Shown: positions 17,829-26,402 of the stretch, piece after piece
Layout of the letters: every line of letters begins with the position of its first letter
Numbering within the stretch: the first letter of the stretch is position 1
Source: Allorhizobium borbori
GTDB lineage: Bacteria > Pseudomonadota > Alphaproteobacteria > Rhizobiales > Rhizobiaceae
Assembly (NCBI RefSeq): GCF_014196535.1
Contig: NZ_JACIDU010000003.1
Span: forward strand, 1 to 64,000
Direction of reading: 5' to 3'
Length of the DNA stretch: 64,000 nt
Notes under the pieces: model-generated
What the model saw: the letters and a program-made list of their open reading frames with translations, nothing else
What the model was told of the DNA's origin: nothing
Database searches by the model: none
Translations under genes and position numbers: made by a program

Positions 17829-18032
17829 ATGAAGCCCGATGAACTCAAGAAACTGGACGCCTATCTGAAGCGCACGCTGAACCCGCAGATCACCGTCAAG
17901 GCCCGTCCGCGCAAGGACGACTCGGCCGAGGTTTATGTCGGTGACGAATTCATCGGCGTGATCTTCCGCGACGACGAGGATGGCGACCTGTCCTACAATC
18001 TGTCGATGGCAATCCTCGCCGAGGATCTTTGA
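17829..18032 (+). CDS. DUF3126 family protein
   Basis: The 67-residue acidic protein is of the DUF3126 family found in alphaproteobacteria. It opens MKPDELKKLDAYLKRTLNP and then has VKARPRKDDSAEVYVGDEFIGVI and DDEDGDLSYNLSMAIL. The function is unknown. The ATG at 17829 has GGAG eight bases upstream. The gene is preceded by 240 bp that contain the cysE terminator and has its own terminator, so it is probably transcribed alone. Confidence 0.85.
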   Translation: MKPDELKKLDAYLKRTLNPQITVKARPRKDDSAEVYVGDEFIGVIFRDDEDGDLSYNLSMAILAEDL

Positions 18033-18092
18033 TCCATCGATGGGCGTCCGGGTGAACGTGGTTTCCCGGATTTGCTTTTTCACAGGAAATCG

Positions 18093-18126
18093 AAACCGGC
18101 CTGGGTGCGCTCAGGGCCGGTTTTTT
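18093..18126 (+). terminator. Terminator of the DUF3126 gene
   Basis: ACCGGCC (18095-18101) pairs with GGCCGGT (18115-18121), extended by TG/CA pairs within the loop, and is followed by T6. It lies 60 bp after the stop. Confidence 0.82.
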
Positions 18127-18313
18127 GTTGGTTCCCGCAGGAAAACTCCCGTAATCTACAGGCAAGCCTGATTTGCGCAGATACTCTCTCGGATCGAAAT
18201 CGCGGCGCAGAGGTTAAAGGGGGCTTAAAATCTGCGGACGATTGATTACATTAGTCGTTCCTGCGGAGATTTGCAGGGCTTACCCGTGTCATGCGGGGCA
18301 CTCAAGGATTGAA

Positions 18314-18673
18314 ATGACAATGATCGCCAGGCCGGTCGTGATGCAGAATGAAAAAGACGGTGACGGCAACGGCCCTGGTCGTAGCACGTCGGTTATCACG
18401 CGCACCAAGCCGAAAACCAAGAAACCCAATCTGTATCGCGTTCTTCTTCTGAACGACGACTACACGCCGATGGAATTCGTAATCCACATTCTGGAACGGT
18501 TTTTCCAGAAGGATCGTGAAGCAGCGACCCGCATCATGCTTCATGTGCATAACCACGGCGTGGGCGAATGCGGAATCTACACATACGAAGTTGCCGAAAC
18601 GAAGGTTTCCCAGGTGATGGACTTCGCAAGGCAGCACCAGCATCCGCTGCAATGTGTCATGGAAAAGAAGTGA
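18314..18673 (+). CDS. clpS: ATP-dependent Clp protease adaptor ClpS
   Basis: The 119-residue ClpS delivers N-degron substrates to ClpA. A flexible N-terminal arm comes first, then the core: [17 protein letters not shown] (the NDD and M region of the N-degron pocket), [19 protein letters not shown] (ClpA contacts and the pocket His) and CVMEKK at the end. AAGGA sits five bases before the ATG at 18314. A start two codons later (18320) is possible. clpA follows 10 bp downstream, so the pair is one operon. Confidence 0.95.
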   Translation: MTMIARPVVMQNEKDGDGNGPGRSTSVITRTKPKTKKPNLYRVLLLNDDYTPMEFVIHILERFFQKDREAATRIMLHVHNHGVGECGIYTYEVAETKVSQVMDFARQHQHPLQCVMEKK

Positions 18674-18683
18674 GGAACTGAAC

Positions 18684-21185
18684 GTGCCAACTTTCTCGCC
18701 CAGTCTGGAAAAAGCGCTTCATCAGGCTCTGACCTATGCCAATGAACGCCACCACGAATACGCAACGCTGGAGCACCTGCTGCTGGCGTTGATCGATGAC
18801 GCTGATGCCGCCGCCGTCATGGGCGCGTGCAACGTCAATCTCGACGAACTTCGCAAGATCGTCACCGAATATGTCGACAGCGAGCTTTCCAACCTCGTGA
18901 CGGGCTATGATGAGGACTCGAAACCCACCTCCGGTTTCCAGCGCGTCATCCAGCGCGCCGTCATTCATGTGCAGTCTTCGGGCCGCGAGGAAGTGACCGG
19001 GGCGAATGTCCTCGTCGCCATCTTCGCCGAGCGTGAGAGCCACGCCGCCTATTTCCTGCAGGAGCAGGAAATGACGCGTTACGACGCCGTCAACTTCATC
19101 TCCCACGGCATCGGCAAGCGTCCCGGTTCCTCCCAGACCCGCGCGCCGAAGGGGGCCGAGGAAAGCGAAGCCGAAAACAAGCAGCCTCGCCACGACGACG
19201 AGAGCGGTCAGAAGAAGCCGCAGGAGGCGCTCAAGGCCTATTGCGTCAATCTCAACGAGAAGGCCAAGATCGGTAAGATCGACCCGCTGATCGGTCGCCA
19301 TGAGGAGGTGAACCGCACCATTCAGGTGCTGTGCCGCCGTTCCAAGAACAACCCGCTTTATGTGGGTGATCCCGGCGTCGGCAAGACGGCGATTGCCGAA
19401 GGTCTTGCCAAGCGGATCGTTGAAGGCAAGGTGCCGGATGCGCTGAAGAACGATACGATCTTCTCGCTCGACATGGGTACTTTGCTGGCCGGTACGCGCT
19501 ACCGTGGCGATTTCGAAGAGCGCCTGAAGCAGGTCGTCAAGGAACTGGAAGAGTTCCCCGGTGCTGTGCTGTTCATCGACGAAATCCACACCGTAATCGG
19601 CGCGGGTGCGACGTCGGGCGGCGCCATGGATGCGTCGAACCTGCTCAAGCCGGCGCTCTCTTCGGGCGCCATCCGCTGCATCGGCTCGACCACCTACAAG
19701 GAATATCGCCAGTTCTTCGAAAAGGACCGGGCGCTGGTACGCCGTTTCCAGAAGATCGACGTCAACGAGCCGTCCATCGATGACGCCATCGAGATCATGA
19801 AGGGCCTCAAGCCTTACTTCGAGGATTATCATCACCTGAAATACTCGAATGAGGCGATTAAGGCTGCCGTCGAGCTTTCGGCCCGCTATATCTCGGATCG
19901 CAAGCTGCCGGACAAGGCGATCGACGTGATCGACGAGACCGGTGCGGCGCAGATGCTGCTTCCGGCCTCCAAGCGTCGCAAGTTGATCACTGAACGCGAG
20001 ATCGAGGCCACGGTGGCGACAATGGCGCGCATTCCGCCGAAGACGGTTTCCAAGGATGACGAGATGGTTCTCGCCAATCTGGAGAAGGAACTGCGCACGG
20101 TCGTTTACGGTCAGGATACCGCCATCGAGGCGCTTTCCACCGCGATCAAGCTGGCGCGTGCCGGTCTTCGCGAACCGAACAAGCCGATCGGCTCCTACGT
20201 CTTCTCCGGCCCAACCGGCGTTGGCAAGACGGAAGTTGCCAAGCAGCTTGCCGCTTCGCTGGGCGTGCAGATGCTGCGCTTCGACATGTCGGAATACATG
20301 GAACGGCACACCGTGTCGCGCCTGCTCGGCGCACCTCCCGGCTATGTCGGCTTTGACCAGGGCGGCTTGCTGACCGATGGCGTCGATCAGCATCCGCATT
20401 GCGTGGTGCTGCTCGATGAAATCGAGAAGGCGCATCCGGATATCTACAACATCCTGCTGCAGGTGATGGATAACGGCCAGTTGACCGATCACAACGGCAA
20501 GAAGGTCGATTTCCGTAACGTCATCCTGATCATGACGACCAATGCGGGCGCATCGGAAATGGCCAAGGCCGCTATCGGCTTCGGCTCCTCCAAGCGCACC
20601 GGCGAGGACGAAGAGGCGATCAACCGCCTGTTCACGCCGGAATTCCGCAACCGTCTCGATGCGATCATTCCGTTTGCGCCGTTGGCGCCGGAAACGATCC
20701 ATCGCGTGGTGCAGAAATTCGTCATGCAGCTTGAGACGCAGCTTTCCGAGCGCAATGTCACTTTCGACTTGTCGCCGGAAGCGGTCGCCTGGCTCTCGGT
20801 GCGCGGCTATGATGACAAGATGGGTGCGCGTCCGCTCGGCCGCGTCATTCAGGAATACATCAAGAAGCCGCTCGCCAACGAGATCCTGTTCGGCAAGCTC
20901 AAGAAGGGTGGCGTCGTTCGTGTGACGACCGTGACTGGCGACGACGGCAAGGAGGTTCTCCACCTTGAATGCCTGCCGGAAACGGTTCCGGTGAAGCCGA
21001 AGCCCGAAGCGGAAGTTATCGAGGCGGAGGAAATCGACGCCCGTGCCAAGGGCAAGCCGCGCAAGGGCAAGGCGGAAGCGCCTTCAGACGATAGCGGTGA
21101 CGACGATGCGTCGGTCGCTGAGGTGGCCGAAGCCGTCGAACCGCCCAAGCGGCGGAGCGCTGTGCCGAAGGTACCGAAGAAGTAA
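18684..21185 (+). CDS. clpA: ATP-dependent Clp protease ATP-binding subunit ClpA
   Basis: The 833-residue Hsp100 unfoldase partners ClpP and ClpS. The N-domain starts PTFSPSLEKALHQAL. The first AAA+ module has Walker A GDPGVGKT near residue 228 and the second has GPTGVGKT near 509. The ClpP-binding loop is in the second module (IGFGSS region). The GTG at 18684 is preceded by GAGGAACTGAAC and matches the family start. Upstream in-frame ATGs lie inside clpS. A charged Pro/Lys/Glu/Asp-rich tail of roughly 75 residues (from about 760) follows the usual end point seen in E. coli ClpA (758 residues). Confidence 0.95.
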   Translation: MPTFSPSLEKALHQALTYANERHHEYATLEHLLLALIDDADAAAVMGACNVNLDELRKIVTEYVDSELSNLVTGYDEDSKPTSGFQRVIQRAVIHVQSSGREEVTGANVLVAIFAERESHAAYFLQEQEMTRYDAVNFISHGIGKRPGSSQTRAPKGAEESEAENKQPRHDDESGQKKPQEALKAYCVNLNEKAKIGKIDPLIGRHEEVNRTIQVLCRRSKNNPLYVGDPGVGKTAIAEGLAKRIVEGKVPDALKNDTIFSLDMGTLLAGTRYRGDFEERLKQVVKELEEFPGAVLFIDEIHTVIGAGATSGGAMDASNLLKPALSSGAIRCIGSTTYKEYRQFFEKDRALVRRFQKIDVNEPSIDDAIEIMKGLKPYFEDYHHLKYSNEAIKAAVELSARYISDRKLPDKAIDVIDETGAAQMLLPASKRRKLITEREIEATVATMARIPPKTVSKDDEMVLANLEKELRTVVYGQDTAIEALSTAIKLARAGLREPNKPIGSYVFSGPTGVGKTEVAKQLAASLGVQMLRFDMSEYMERHTVSRLLGAPPGYVGFDQGGLLTDGVDQHPHCVVLLDEIEKAHPDIYNILLQVMDNGQLTDHNGKKVDFRNVILIMTTNAGASEMAKAAIGFGSSKRTGEDEEAINRLFTPEFRNRLDAIIPFAPLAPETIHRVVQKFVMQLETQLSERNVTFDLSPEAVAWLSVRGYDDKMGARPLGRVIQEYIKKPLANEILFGKLKKGGVVRVTTVTGDDGKEVLHLECLPETVPVKPKPEAEVIEAEEIDARAKGKPRKGKAEAPSDDSGDDDASVAEVAEAVEPPKRRSAVPKVPKK

Positions 21186-21204
21186 GACCGATCTTCATGA
21201 TCCT

Positions 21205-21234
21205 GCGCCGGGCCGAGAGGCCCGGCGCTTTTTT
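21205..21234 (+). terminator. clpSA terminator
   Basis: A perfect 10-bp stem GCGCCGGGCC/GGCCCGGCGC with a GAGA loop and T6, 20 bp past the clpA stop. Confidence 0.93.
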
Positions 21235-21260
21235 GTCCATGTGAAATCAGACCCGCCGCA

Positions 21261-21995
21261 ATGCCAAGCCAGATGTCATCGCCAGCACTCTACTGGTTCC
21301 TGCAGGGCACGAGAGGTATCGCCTCTCTGCCAGCGCTTATCCTCATGGCGTCCTGCGCCGGCTTTGCGGCGCTTGCGCTTGAATCCGGTCTGACGCGGGG
21401 CCATGCCGTGCTGATGACGGCGGGCATCTGGGCGCTGCCGGCGCAGATCATCCTGACCGGAGCGATGCATACCGGCCTGAACATCGTCGCGGCCTTTCTG
21501 GCGGTGACGTTCTCGTCGATTCGCTTCATGCCGATGCTGGCGGCGCTGGTGCCGGAAATGCGAACTGAGCGCACGCCACTGTGGAAGTTGCTGCTCATTT
21601 CGCATTTCGTAGCCATCACTTCCTGGGTGTTCGCGCTCCGCTATGTGCGCGATGTGCCGCGGGAATACCGGCTCACATGGTTCACCGGCTTTGCCGTGCC
21701 GCTGACGGCGATTAACACGGTGATTGTCGCTTTTGGCTACGGCCTGTTGTCTGCATTTCCGCCCATTCTCTCAGCCGTGCTGGCCTTCATGACGCCGGTC
21801 TATTTCCTGCTGTCGATGTGGGGTTCGGCGCGCGATGTGATGACCCGCGTCTCCTTCATTACCGGGCTGGTTCTCGGACCGGCGGTGACGCCCTTTGCGC
21901 CGCAACTCGACATTTTCTATGCCGGTATCGGCGGCGGCACGGCTGTCTATCTTGCGGATCGCTGGCGGCGCAAGCGCAAGGAGGCCCGATCATGA
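21261..21995 (+). CDS. azlC: AzlC family branched-chain amino-acid export protein
   Basis: The 244-residue membrane protein has about seven to eight hydrophobic segments and the AzlC pattern: an early FLQGTRGIASLPALIL, the conserved IWALPAQIILTGAMHTGLNI, RFMPMLAALVPEMR, and a C-terminal basic end (DRWRRKRKEARS). With AzlD it forms an exporter of branched-chain amino acids or analogues in the inner membrane. Its TGA overlaps the azlD ATG (ATGA at 21992), so translation is coupled. Confidence 0.88.
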   Translation: MPSQMSSPALYWFLQGTRGIASLPALILMASCAGFAALALESGLTRGHAVLMTAGIWALPAQIILTGAMHTGLNIVAAFLAVTFSSIRFMPMLAALVPEMRTERTPLWKLLLISHFVAITSWVFALRYVRDVPREYRLTWFTGFAVPLTAINTVIVAFGYGLLSAFPPILSAVLAFMTPVYFLLSMWGSARDVMTRVSFITGLVLGPAVTPFAPQLDIFYAGIGGGTAVYLADRWRRKRKEARS

Positions 21996-22324
21996 GCGGT
22001 GATCTCTGGTCCTATGTCTTCGTTCTCGTGGCTGGCGTTCTGGCAACCGATGTATGGCGTTGGCTGGGCGTTCTTGCCGGGAACCGGCTCAGGGAGGATT
22101 CCGAGGCAATGGTGTGGGTGAGGGCGGTTGCGACTGCACTCGTTGCGGCCGTGATTGCCCGCCTCGTTCTGAACCCGACGGGAACGCTGGCCGAACTGCC
22201 GGCCTGGATGCGGGCCGGCGCGGCGTTGGCGGGCTTTGCCGTTTACATCCTCTCAGGTCAGCGGATTTTCTTCGGCATCGGCGTTTCAGTCGGGCTCATT
22301 GCAGCCGCGCTGCACTGGCTTTAG
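21992..22324 (+). CDS. azlD: AzlD family small transport subunit
   Basis: The 110-residue protein has about four membrane helices (LWSYVFVLVAGVLATDVWRWLGV, VATALVAAVIARLVL, AALAGFAVYILSGQ, GVSVGLIAAALHWL). It is the usual small partner of AzlC. It overlaps azlC by four bases. The 3' end faces the HIT gene. Confidence 0.85.
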   Translation: MSGDLWSYVFVLVAGVLATDVWRWLGVLAGNRLREDSEAMVWVRAVATALVAAVIARLVLNPTGTLAELPAWMRAGAALAGFAVYILSGQRIFFGIGVSVGLIAAALHWL

Positions 22325-22334
22325 TCCCGGTCCT

Positions 22335-22769
22335 TCAAGCTTCGGCGGCCAGAACCGTGCGGATCTTCTGGGCATTGGCGGCCAGAACAGCCGGATCTTC
22401 CATCTTGCCGGAATGTGGCTTCAGGCCAGCACCTTCAACGCGCGGAATGACGTGGAAATGCAGGTGGAACACGGTCTGTCCGGCGGCGGCTTCGTTGAAC
22501 TGGGCGATGGAGACGCCGTCTGCCGCAAAGGCTTCCTTGGCCGCACGGGCGATCTTCTGCACCACAGGGATGAGAGTGGCGAGCGTTGCCGGATCGGCAT
22601 CGAGCATATTGCGCGAGGGCGTTTTCGGAATGACGAGAATGTGGCCCGGCGCCTGCGGCATTACATCCATGAAGGCATAGGTATTCTCGTCCTCATAGAC
22701 GGAGTGAGAGGGAATGTCGCCCTTCAGGATCTTCGCGAAAATGTTTTCGGGATCATAGACCGTGCTCAT
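22335..22769 (-). CDS. HIT family protein (HINT-like nucleotide hydrolase)
   Basis: The 144-residue protein has the FAKILKGDIPSHSVYEDE start common to HINT proteins. The His triad HLHFHVIPR at about residues 102-110 is the catalytic signature that hydrolyses phosphoramidate or adenylyl bonds. It ends in a short Ala-rich tail. It is a single gene whose 3' end abuts azlD and probably works as a purine-nucleotide phosphoramidase. The physiological substrate is unknown. Confidence 0.92.
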   Translation of the reverse strand: MSTVYDPENIFAKILKGDIPSHSVYEDENTYAFMDVMPQAPGHILVIPKTPSRNMLDADPATLATLIPVVQKIARAAKEAFAADGVSIAQFNEAAAGQTVFHLHFHVIPRVEGAGLKPHSGKMEDPAVLAANAQKIRTVLAAEA

Positions 22770-22872
22770 CTGGGAATCTCCTTATATCCAATGCCCAAGT
22801 GTTTAGAGCATCGCGGCGCGTCATGAAAACCGTGTGATGCCGATTTTCCGCGAAAAGACGCCGCAGACGCGA

Positions 22873-24054
22873 TCACTCCATCTCGGCGGCCTCGTTTGGT
22901 TTGCGGAAGGGACCGTGTTCTGCAAGATAACCACCAGTCGCTTCCACATCGGCGCGCTCGGCTTCCAGATAATCTGCCACGGCCCGATGAAGGCCGGGAT
23001 GGGCGATGTAATGGGCGGAGTGGGTGAGGCTCGGCATATAGCCGCGCGCCAGCTTGTGCTCACCCTGGGCGCCGGCTTCGACGCGGGCAAGCTTTCGCTC
23101 CAGTGCAAAATCGATGGCTTGATGGTAGCAGACCTCGAAATGCAGGTAGGGATGATCCTCGATGCAGCCCCAGTGACGACCGTAAAGCGCATCAGAGCCG
23201 ATGAAATTGATGGCGCCGGCGACATACCGTCCCGCGCGCTTCGCCATCACCAGCAGAATGTCGTCGGCCATGCGTTCGCCGATCAGGGAATAGAACGCGC
23301 GGGTGAGGTAGGGCTTGCCCCACTTGCGGCTCCCGGTGTCCATGTAGAAGGCGAAGAACTGATCCCAGATGTCTTCGGTGAGGTCGCTGCCGGTCAGCCA
23401 GTCGATGGTGATGCCGTTTTCCAGCGCGGCACGTCGTTCCTTGCGGAGCGCCTTGCGCTTGCGCGAGGCAAGCGTTTCCAGAAACTCTTCGTGGCTGGCA
23501 TAGCCGCGGTTCTCGAAATGAAACTGCACATCCAGCCGATGCAGGTAACCTTCCTTCAGGAAGAACGGCAGTTCATTTTCCTGCAGGAAGGTAACATGGG
23601 CCGACGACACGTCGAGCTGTTCGGTGGCCGAGCGCAGGCCAGCGGCGAGCGCGGCGCGGGTCGCCGATGCCTTTTCTTCCGTAACGTAAAGCAGGCGAGC
23701 TCCCGTTGCGGGCGTAAAGGGAACGCTGGCCTGAAGCTTGGGGTAATAGCGTCCGCCCGCCCGTTCGAACGCATCGGCCCAGCCTTGATCGAAGACATAT
23801 TCGCCGCGGCTGTGGCTTTTCAGATAGCAGGGAACAGCGCCGATCAGCGTGCCGTCGTCCTCTTCCAGCAGAAGGTGCTGGCCGAGCCAGCCCGTCCGCG
23901 CCGTCGCCGATCCGGACTCCTCCAAGGCCGAAAGATAGGCATGGCTGAGGAACGGATTATAGGGGCCGGGCGCGTGGCGCGATGCTCCGGAAAGCCGGCT
24001 CCAGCTCTCCGGGGTGATGGTCGAGAAGGATTTCTCCAGCCGCAGTCTCGTCAT
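22873..24054 (-). CDS. GNAT/FemAB-like protein (COG3146 'peptidogalycan biosynthesis' family)
   Basis: The 393-residue cytoplasmic protein is of the FemAB_like (PF04339) group, built from tandem GNAT folds. Features include HAYLSALEESGSA, YVFDQGWADAFERAGG, a basic RKRKALRKERRAALENG helix, GRYVAGAINFIGSDALYGRHWGC and FEVCYHQAIDFAL. The true acceptor is not established. It overlaps the GDPD stop by four bases, so it is the last gene of a RidA-GDPD-GNAT operon. Confidence 0.85.
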   Translation of the reverse strand: MTRLRLEKSFSTITPESWSRLSGASRHAPGPYNPFLSHAYLSALEESGSATARTGWLGQHLLLEEDDGTLIGAVPCYLKSHSRGEYVFDQGWADAFERAGGRYYPKLQASVPFTPATGARLLYVTEEKASATRAALAAGLRSATEQLDVSSAHVTFLQENELPFFLKEGYLHRLDVQFHFENRGYASHEEFLETLASRKRKALRKERRAALENGITIDWLTGSDLTEDIWDQFFAFYMDTGSRKWGKPYLTRAFYSLIGERMADDILLVMAKRAGRYVAGAINFIGSDALYGRHWGCIEDHPYLHFEVCYHQAIDFALERKLARVEAGAQGEHKLARGYMPSLTHSAHYIAHPGLHRAVADYLEAERADVEATGGYLAEHGPFRKPNEAAEME

Positions 24055-24782
24055 GCGATGAGCGCCGGGCTCTGGCGAGGATCGAAGCCCTCGAAGGTCA
24101 TCTGGTCGGCGTACCTGAAGGTGTGTTCGCGCGCCGCCTCATCGCGCACCGTCCAGGTAATGACCGGAATACCCTGCTGCCGCTGGGCGGTGATGAAGGC
24201 ATTCGGCAGGTGACCGTAGTGGTAGGAGATGAAGTCCAGACCAAGCTGCATCGCCTCGTCGTGCCTGAAGAACGCTTCCGGCTGGTCACCTTCGGCGGTC
24301 AGGCCGAGCGGGTAGGGCGCGCTGGCAATTTTCAGATCCCTGAGGACCCAATGATCGAAGCTCATCAGCGCGACGGGGCCCTTGTAGCCCTCAAGGTCGT
24401 CCAGCACGGTTTCAGCGAAACCGTCATCGTCGCCTTCGCGGCCCTTCAGTTCGATGACGAGCGGCACCTTGCCATCAACGAGCTTCAGAAGCTGCTTCAG
24501 GGTCGGTATCCGCTCGGCCGTGCCGCCTATGGTCAGAAGACCGAGTTCAGCGGCGGTGCGGGCACGCACGTCGCCGGTAATGCCGCAAAGCCTGTCCAGC
24601 GTGTCGTCATGGAATACGACGATGCTGCCATCGGCGACGATATGCACGTCGCATTCGATGGCGAAACCGGCCTCGACCGCGCGCTGGAAGGCGGCCAGGG
24701 TGTTTTCCCAGACGGTATGGTTCATATCATGCAGGCCACGATGGGCGATGGGTTGGGCGGTCAACCATTCGATGCGAGACAT
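24051..24782 (-). CDS. Glycerophosphodiester phosphodiesterase family protein
   Basis: The 243-residue TIM-barrel protein has the GDPD signature AHRGLHDMN near the N-terminus (catalytic His-Arg), NTLAAFQRAVEAGFAIECDVH with the metal-binding Glu and Asp, and VFHDDTLDRL with the second catalytic His. It has no signal peptide, so it acts in the cytoplasm and probably releases glycerol-3-phosphate from deacylated phospholipids. It overlaps RidA by one base and the FemAB-like gene by four. Confidence 0.9.
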   Translation of the reverse strand: MSRIEWLTAQPIAHRGLHDMNHTVWENTLAAFQRAVEAGFAIECDVHIVADGSIVVFHDDTLDRLCGITGDVRARTAAELGLLTIGGTAERIPTLKQLLKLVDGKVPLVIELKGREGDDDGFAETVLDDLEGYKGPVALMSFDHWVLRDLKIASAPYPLGLTAEGDQPEAFFRHDEAMQLGLDFISYHYGHLPNAFITAQRQQGIPVITWTVRDEAAREHTFRYADQMTFEGFDPRQSPALIA

Positions 24783-25243
24783 CAGGCGATTTCCATGATG
24801 GCGTCGATCTCGACGGCGGCATTGAGCGGCAGTGCGGCCATGCCGACGGCAGCGCGGGCGTGACGACCGGCATCACCAAGGACCGCAACGAGAAGATCGG
24901 ATGCGCCGTTGATGACGAGGTGCTGTTCGGTGAATTCGGGCGTGGACGCAACGAAGCCCTGAATCTTCACGACGCGTTTGATGCGGGTGAGATCGCCAAG
25001 GGCTGCCTGCGCCTGGGCCAGAAGATTGATGGCGCAGAGTTCGGCGGCGCGGCGGGCGCCTGGCACGTCGACATCCTTGCCGACAAGGCCGGTCACGGCG
25101 AGCTTGCCGTTTTCCATCGGCAACTGACCGGACAGATGAAGGAGATTGCCGCTCAGCACATAGGAGACGTAGTTGGCGGCCGGGGCCGCCGCCACGGGCA
25201 GGCTAATCCCCAGTTCTTCAAGCCGGCTTTCTATGGTATTCAC
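24782..25243 (-). CDS. RidA family protein (reactive enamine/imine deaminase-like)
   Basis: The 153-residue protein is of the YjgF/RidA family, long form. It has NYVSYVLSGNLLHLSGQLPM, a central DLTRIKRVVKIQGFVAS, then GASDLLVAVLGDAGRHARAAVG and LPLNAAVEIDAIMEI. The catalytic Arg of classical RidA falls in the HARAAVG stretch. Members of this subgroup are often not proven deaminases. It is first in the operon with GDPD and the FemAB-like gene, divergent from eipB. Confidence 0.85.
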   Translation of the reverse strand: MNTIESRLEELGISLPVAAAPAANYVSYVLSGNLLHLSGQLPMENGKLAVTGLVGKDVDVPGARRAAELCAINLLAQAQAALGDLTRIKRVVKIQGFVASTPEFTEQHLVINGASDLLVAVLGDAGRHARAAVGMAALPLNAAVEIDAIMEIA

Positions 25244-25375
25244 GTTTTACTCTCCCGCTTTTGTTGATAAGACCACAAGAATCCTGCATTCACGCAGGAG
25301 AGTTCGTTGTCGTCTGCGTCCATAACCTATTTATGACGAGGGGCAGCGGCAATAGCGACCCGGCGGGAGACGGTG

Positions 25376-26215
25376 ATGACACGCAGGAAACTTCTCGCTG
25401 CGGCGATGATGGCGATGGCGGCTTCTGACGCCACGGCACAGGACGGACCCGTGCCGCCGCTTCAGGCGCATCGCGCCATCTATGATCTCGAACTCAAGCA
25501 GGCGTCGGAACGCTCGGGAATCGACGCCATTTACGGTCGCATGGTCTATGAGTTCACCGGCGCGGCCTGCAAGGGCTACACGACCCGTTTCCGTTTCGCG
25601 ACCCGCATCAATACCGGCGATGAAGTGCGCATGAGCGATCAGCGGCTGACCTCGTTCGAGGATGCCAAGACCGGCGTTTTCCGTTTCGACAACCAGTCCT
25701 TCACCGACGAGACGCTGGACAAGCAGGTGAAGGGCGAGGCGACGATCAAGCCCGGTGGCGTCTCCGTGACTCTTGATGGTGAGAACGCCAGAAGGGTGGA
25801 ACTGCCGGAAAGCGTGTTCCCGACCATGCACATGCAGGAAGTGATCGCCAACGCGCTCGGTGGCAAGACGTTGTTCGATACGCGCGTGTTCGACGGCTCG
25901 GAAGATGGCGACAAGAGCCTTCTGGTGACCACGATCATCGGCAAGCCGAATACCGATGCCGATAGCGGCGCCGATTCGGACGGCACGGCAGCAGCGGTTC
26001 TTTCCGCCAAACCCTGGTGGCCGGTGACGGCATCCTACTTCAACGAAGGGGCAGGGGGCGATTCGGAACCCGCCTATCGTCTGTCCTTCAAGCTCTATGA
26101 CAATGGCGTCAGCCGCGATCTCGTGATGGATTACGGCGATTTTTCCCTGTCCGGCAAGCTGTCAAAGCTGGAACTCCTGCCGGAAGAAACCTGCGAGCCC
26201 GCGAAAGCGCCGTAA
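25376..26215 (+). CDS. eipB: EipB-like periplasmic protein (DUF1849)
   Basis: The 279-residue exported protein has a signal peptide (MTRRKLLAAAMMAMAASDATA). The mature DUF1849 domain has LQAHRAIYDLEL, RMVYEFTG, YTTRFRFATRI, FPTMHMQEVIANALGGKTLF and CKGY/ETCEP, two cysteines placed for a disulfide. In Brucella the family member EipB is a periplasmic beta-spiral protein needed for envelope integrity. The ATG at 25376 has GGGAGA upstream. A GTG directly before it is unlikely. Its location next to the envelope supercluster fits an envelope role. Confidence 0.88.
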   Translation: MTRRKLLAAAMMAMAASDATAQDGPVPPLQAHRAIYDLELKQASERSGIDAIYGRMVYEFTGAACKGYTTRFRFATRINTGDEVRMSDQRLTSFEDAKTGVFRFDNQSFTDETLDKQVKGEATIKPGGVSVTLDGENARRVELPESVFPTMHMQEVIANALGGKTLFDTRVFDGSEDGDKSLLVTTIIGKPNTDADSGADSDGTAAAVLSAKPWWPVTASYFNEGAGGDSEPAYRLSFKLYDNGVSRDLVMDYGDFSLSGKLSKLELLPEETCEPAKAP

Positions 26216-26226
26216 AGAGCGCTTTT
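26204..26226 (+). terminator. Hairpin overlapping the eipB stop codon
   Basis: AAAGCGC (26204-26210) pairs with GCGCTTTT (26219-26226). The TAA stop lies in the loop. It looks like a compact terminator before the rpsB promoter. Confidence 0.6.
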
Positions 26227-26251
26227 CGGCCCGTTTTTCCTGTTTTTCCCC

Positions 26252-26280
26252 TTGCAATCACGGGGCTGGGCCTGTATGGC
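26252..26280 (+). promoter_or_regulatory. Putative rpsB promoter
   Basis: TTGCAA (26252-26257), a 17-bp spacer and TATGGC (26275-26280) lie about 125 bp upstream of the rpsB ATG, just downstream of a pyrimidine-rich stretch. The long leader could carry S2 autoregulation, but I see no defined motif. Confidence 0.5.
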
Positions 26281-26402
26281 CACCACCATTCCACACGCAG
26301 GGTTTGGGATGAACCGGGAGAAATCCGGTCCGTTCCGCCGGTGGCGCCGCAAACGCGGTGCTGATTGCCTTGCGGGGGTTCAACCGGAAAAGGATCAAAG
26401 GC

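Noticed and set aside
18657-20963. Very long open frame antisense to clpA
   Set aside because: It is a codon-bias shadow of the GC-rich clpA gene, with no family match and no ribosome site.
26216-26402. Possible S2 leader RNA before rpsB
   Set aside because: A long leader exists, but I could not fit it to a known ribosomal-protein leader structure by eye.
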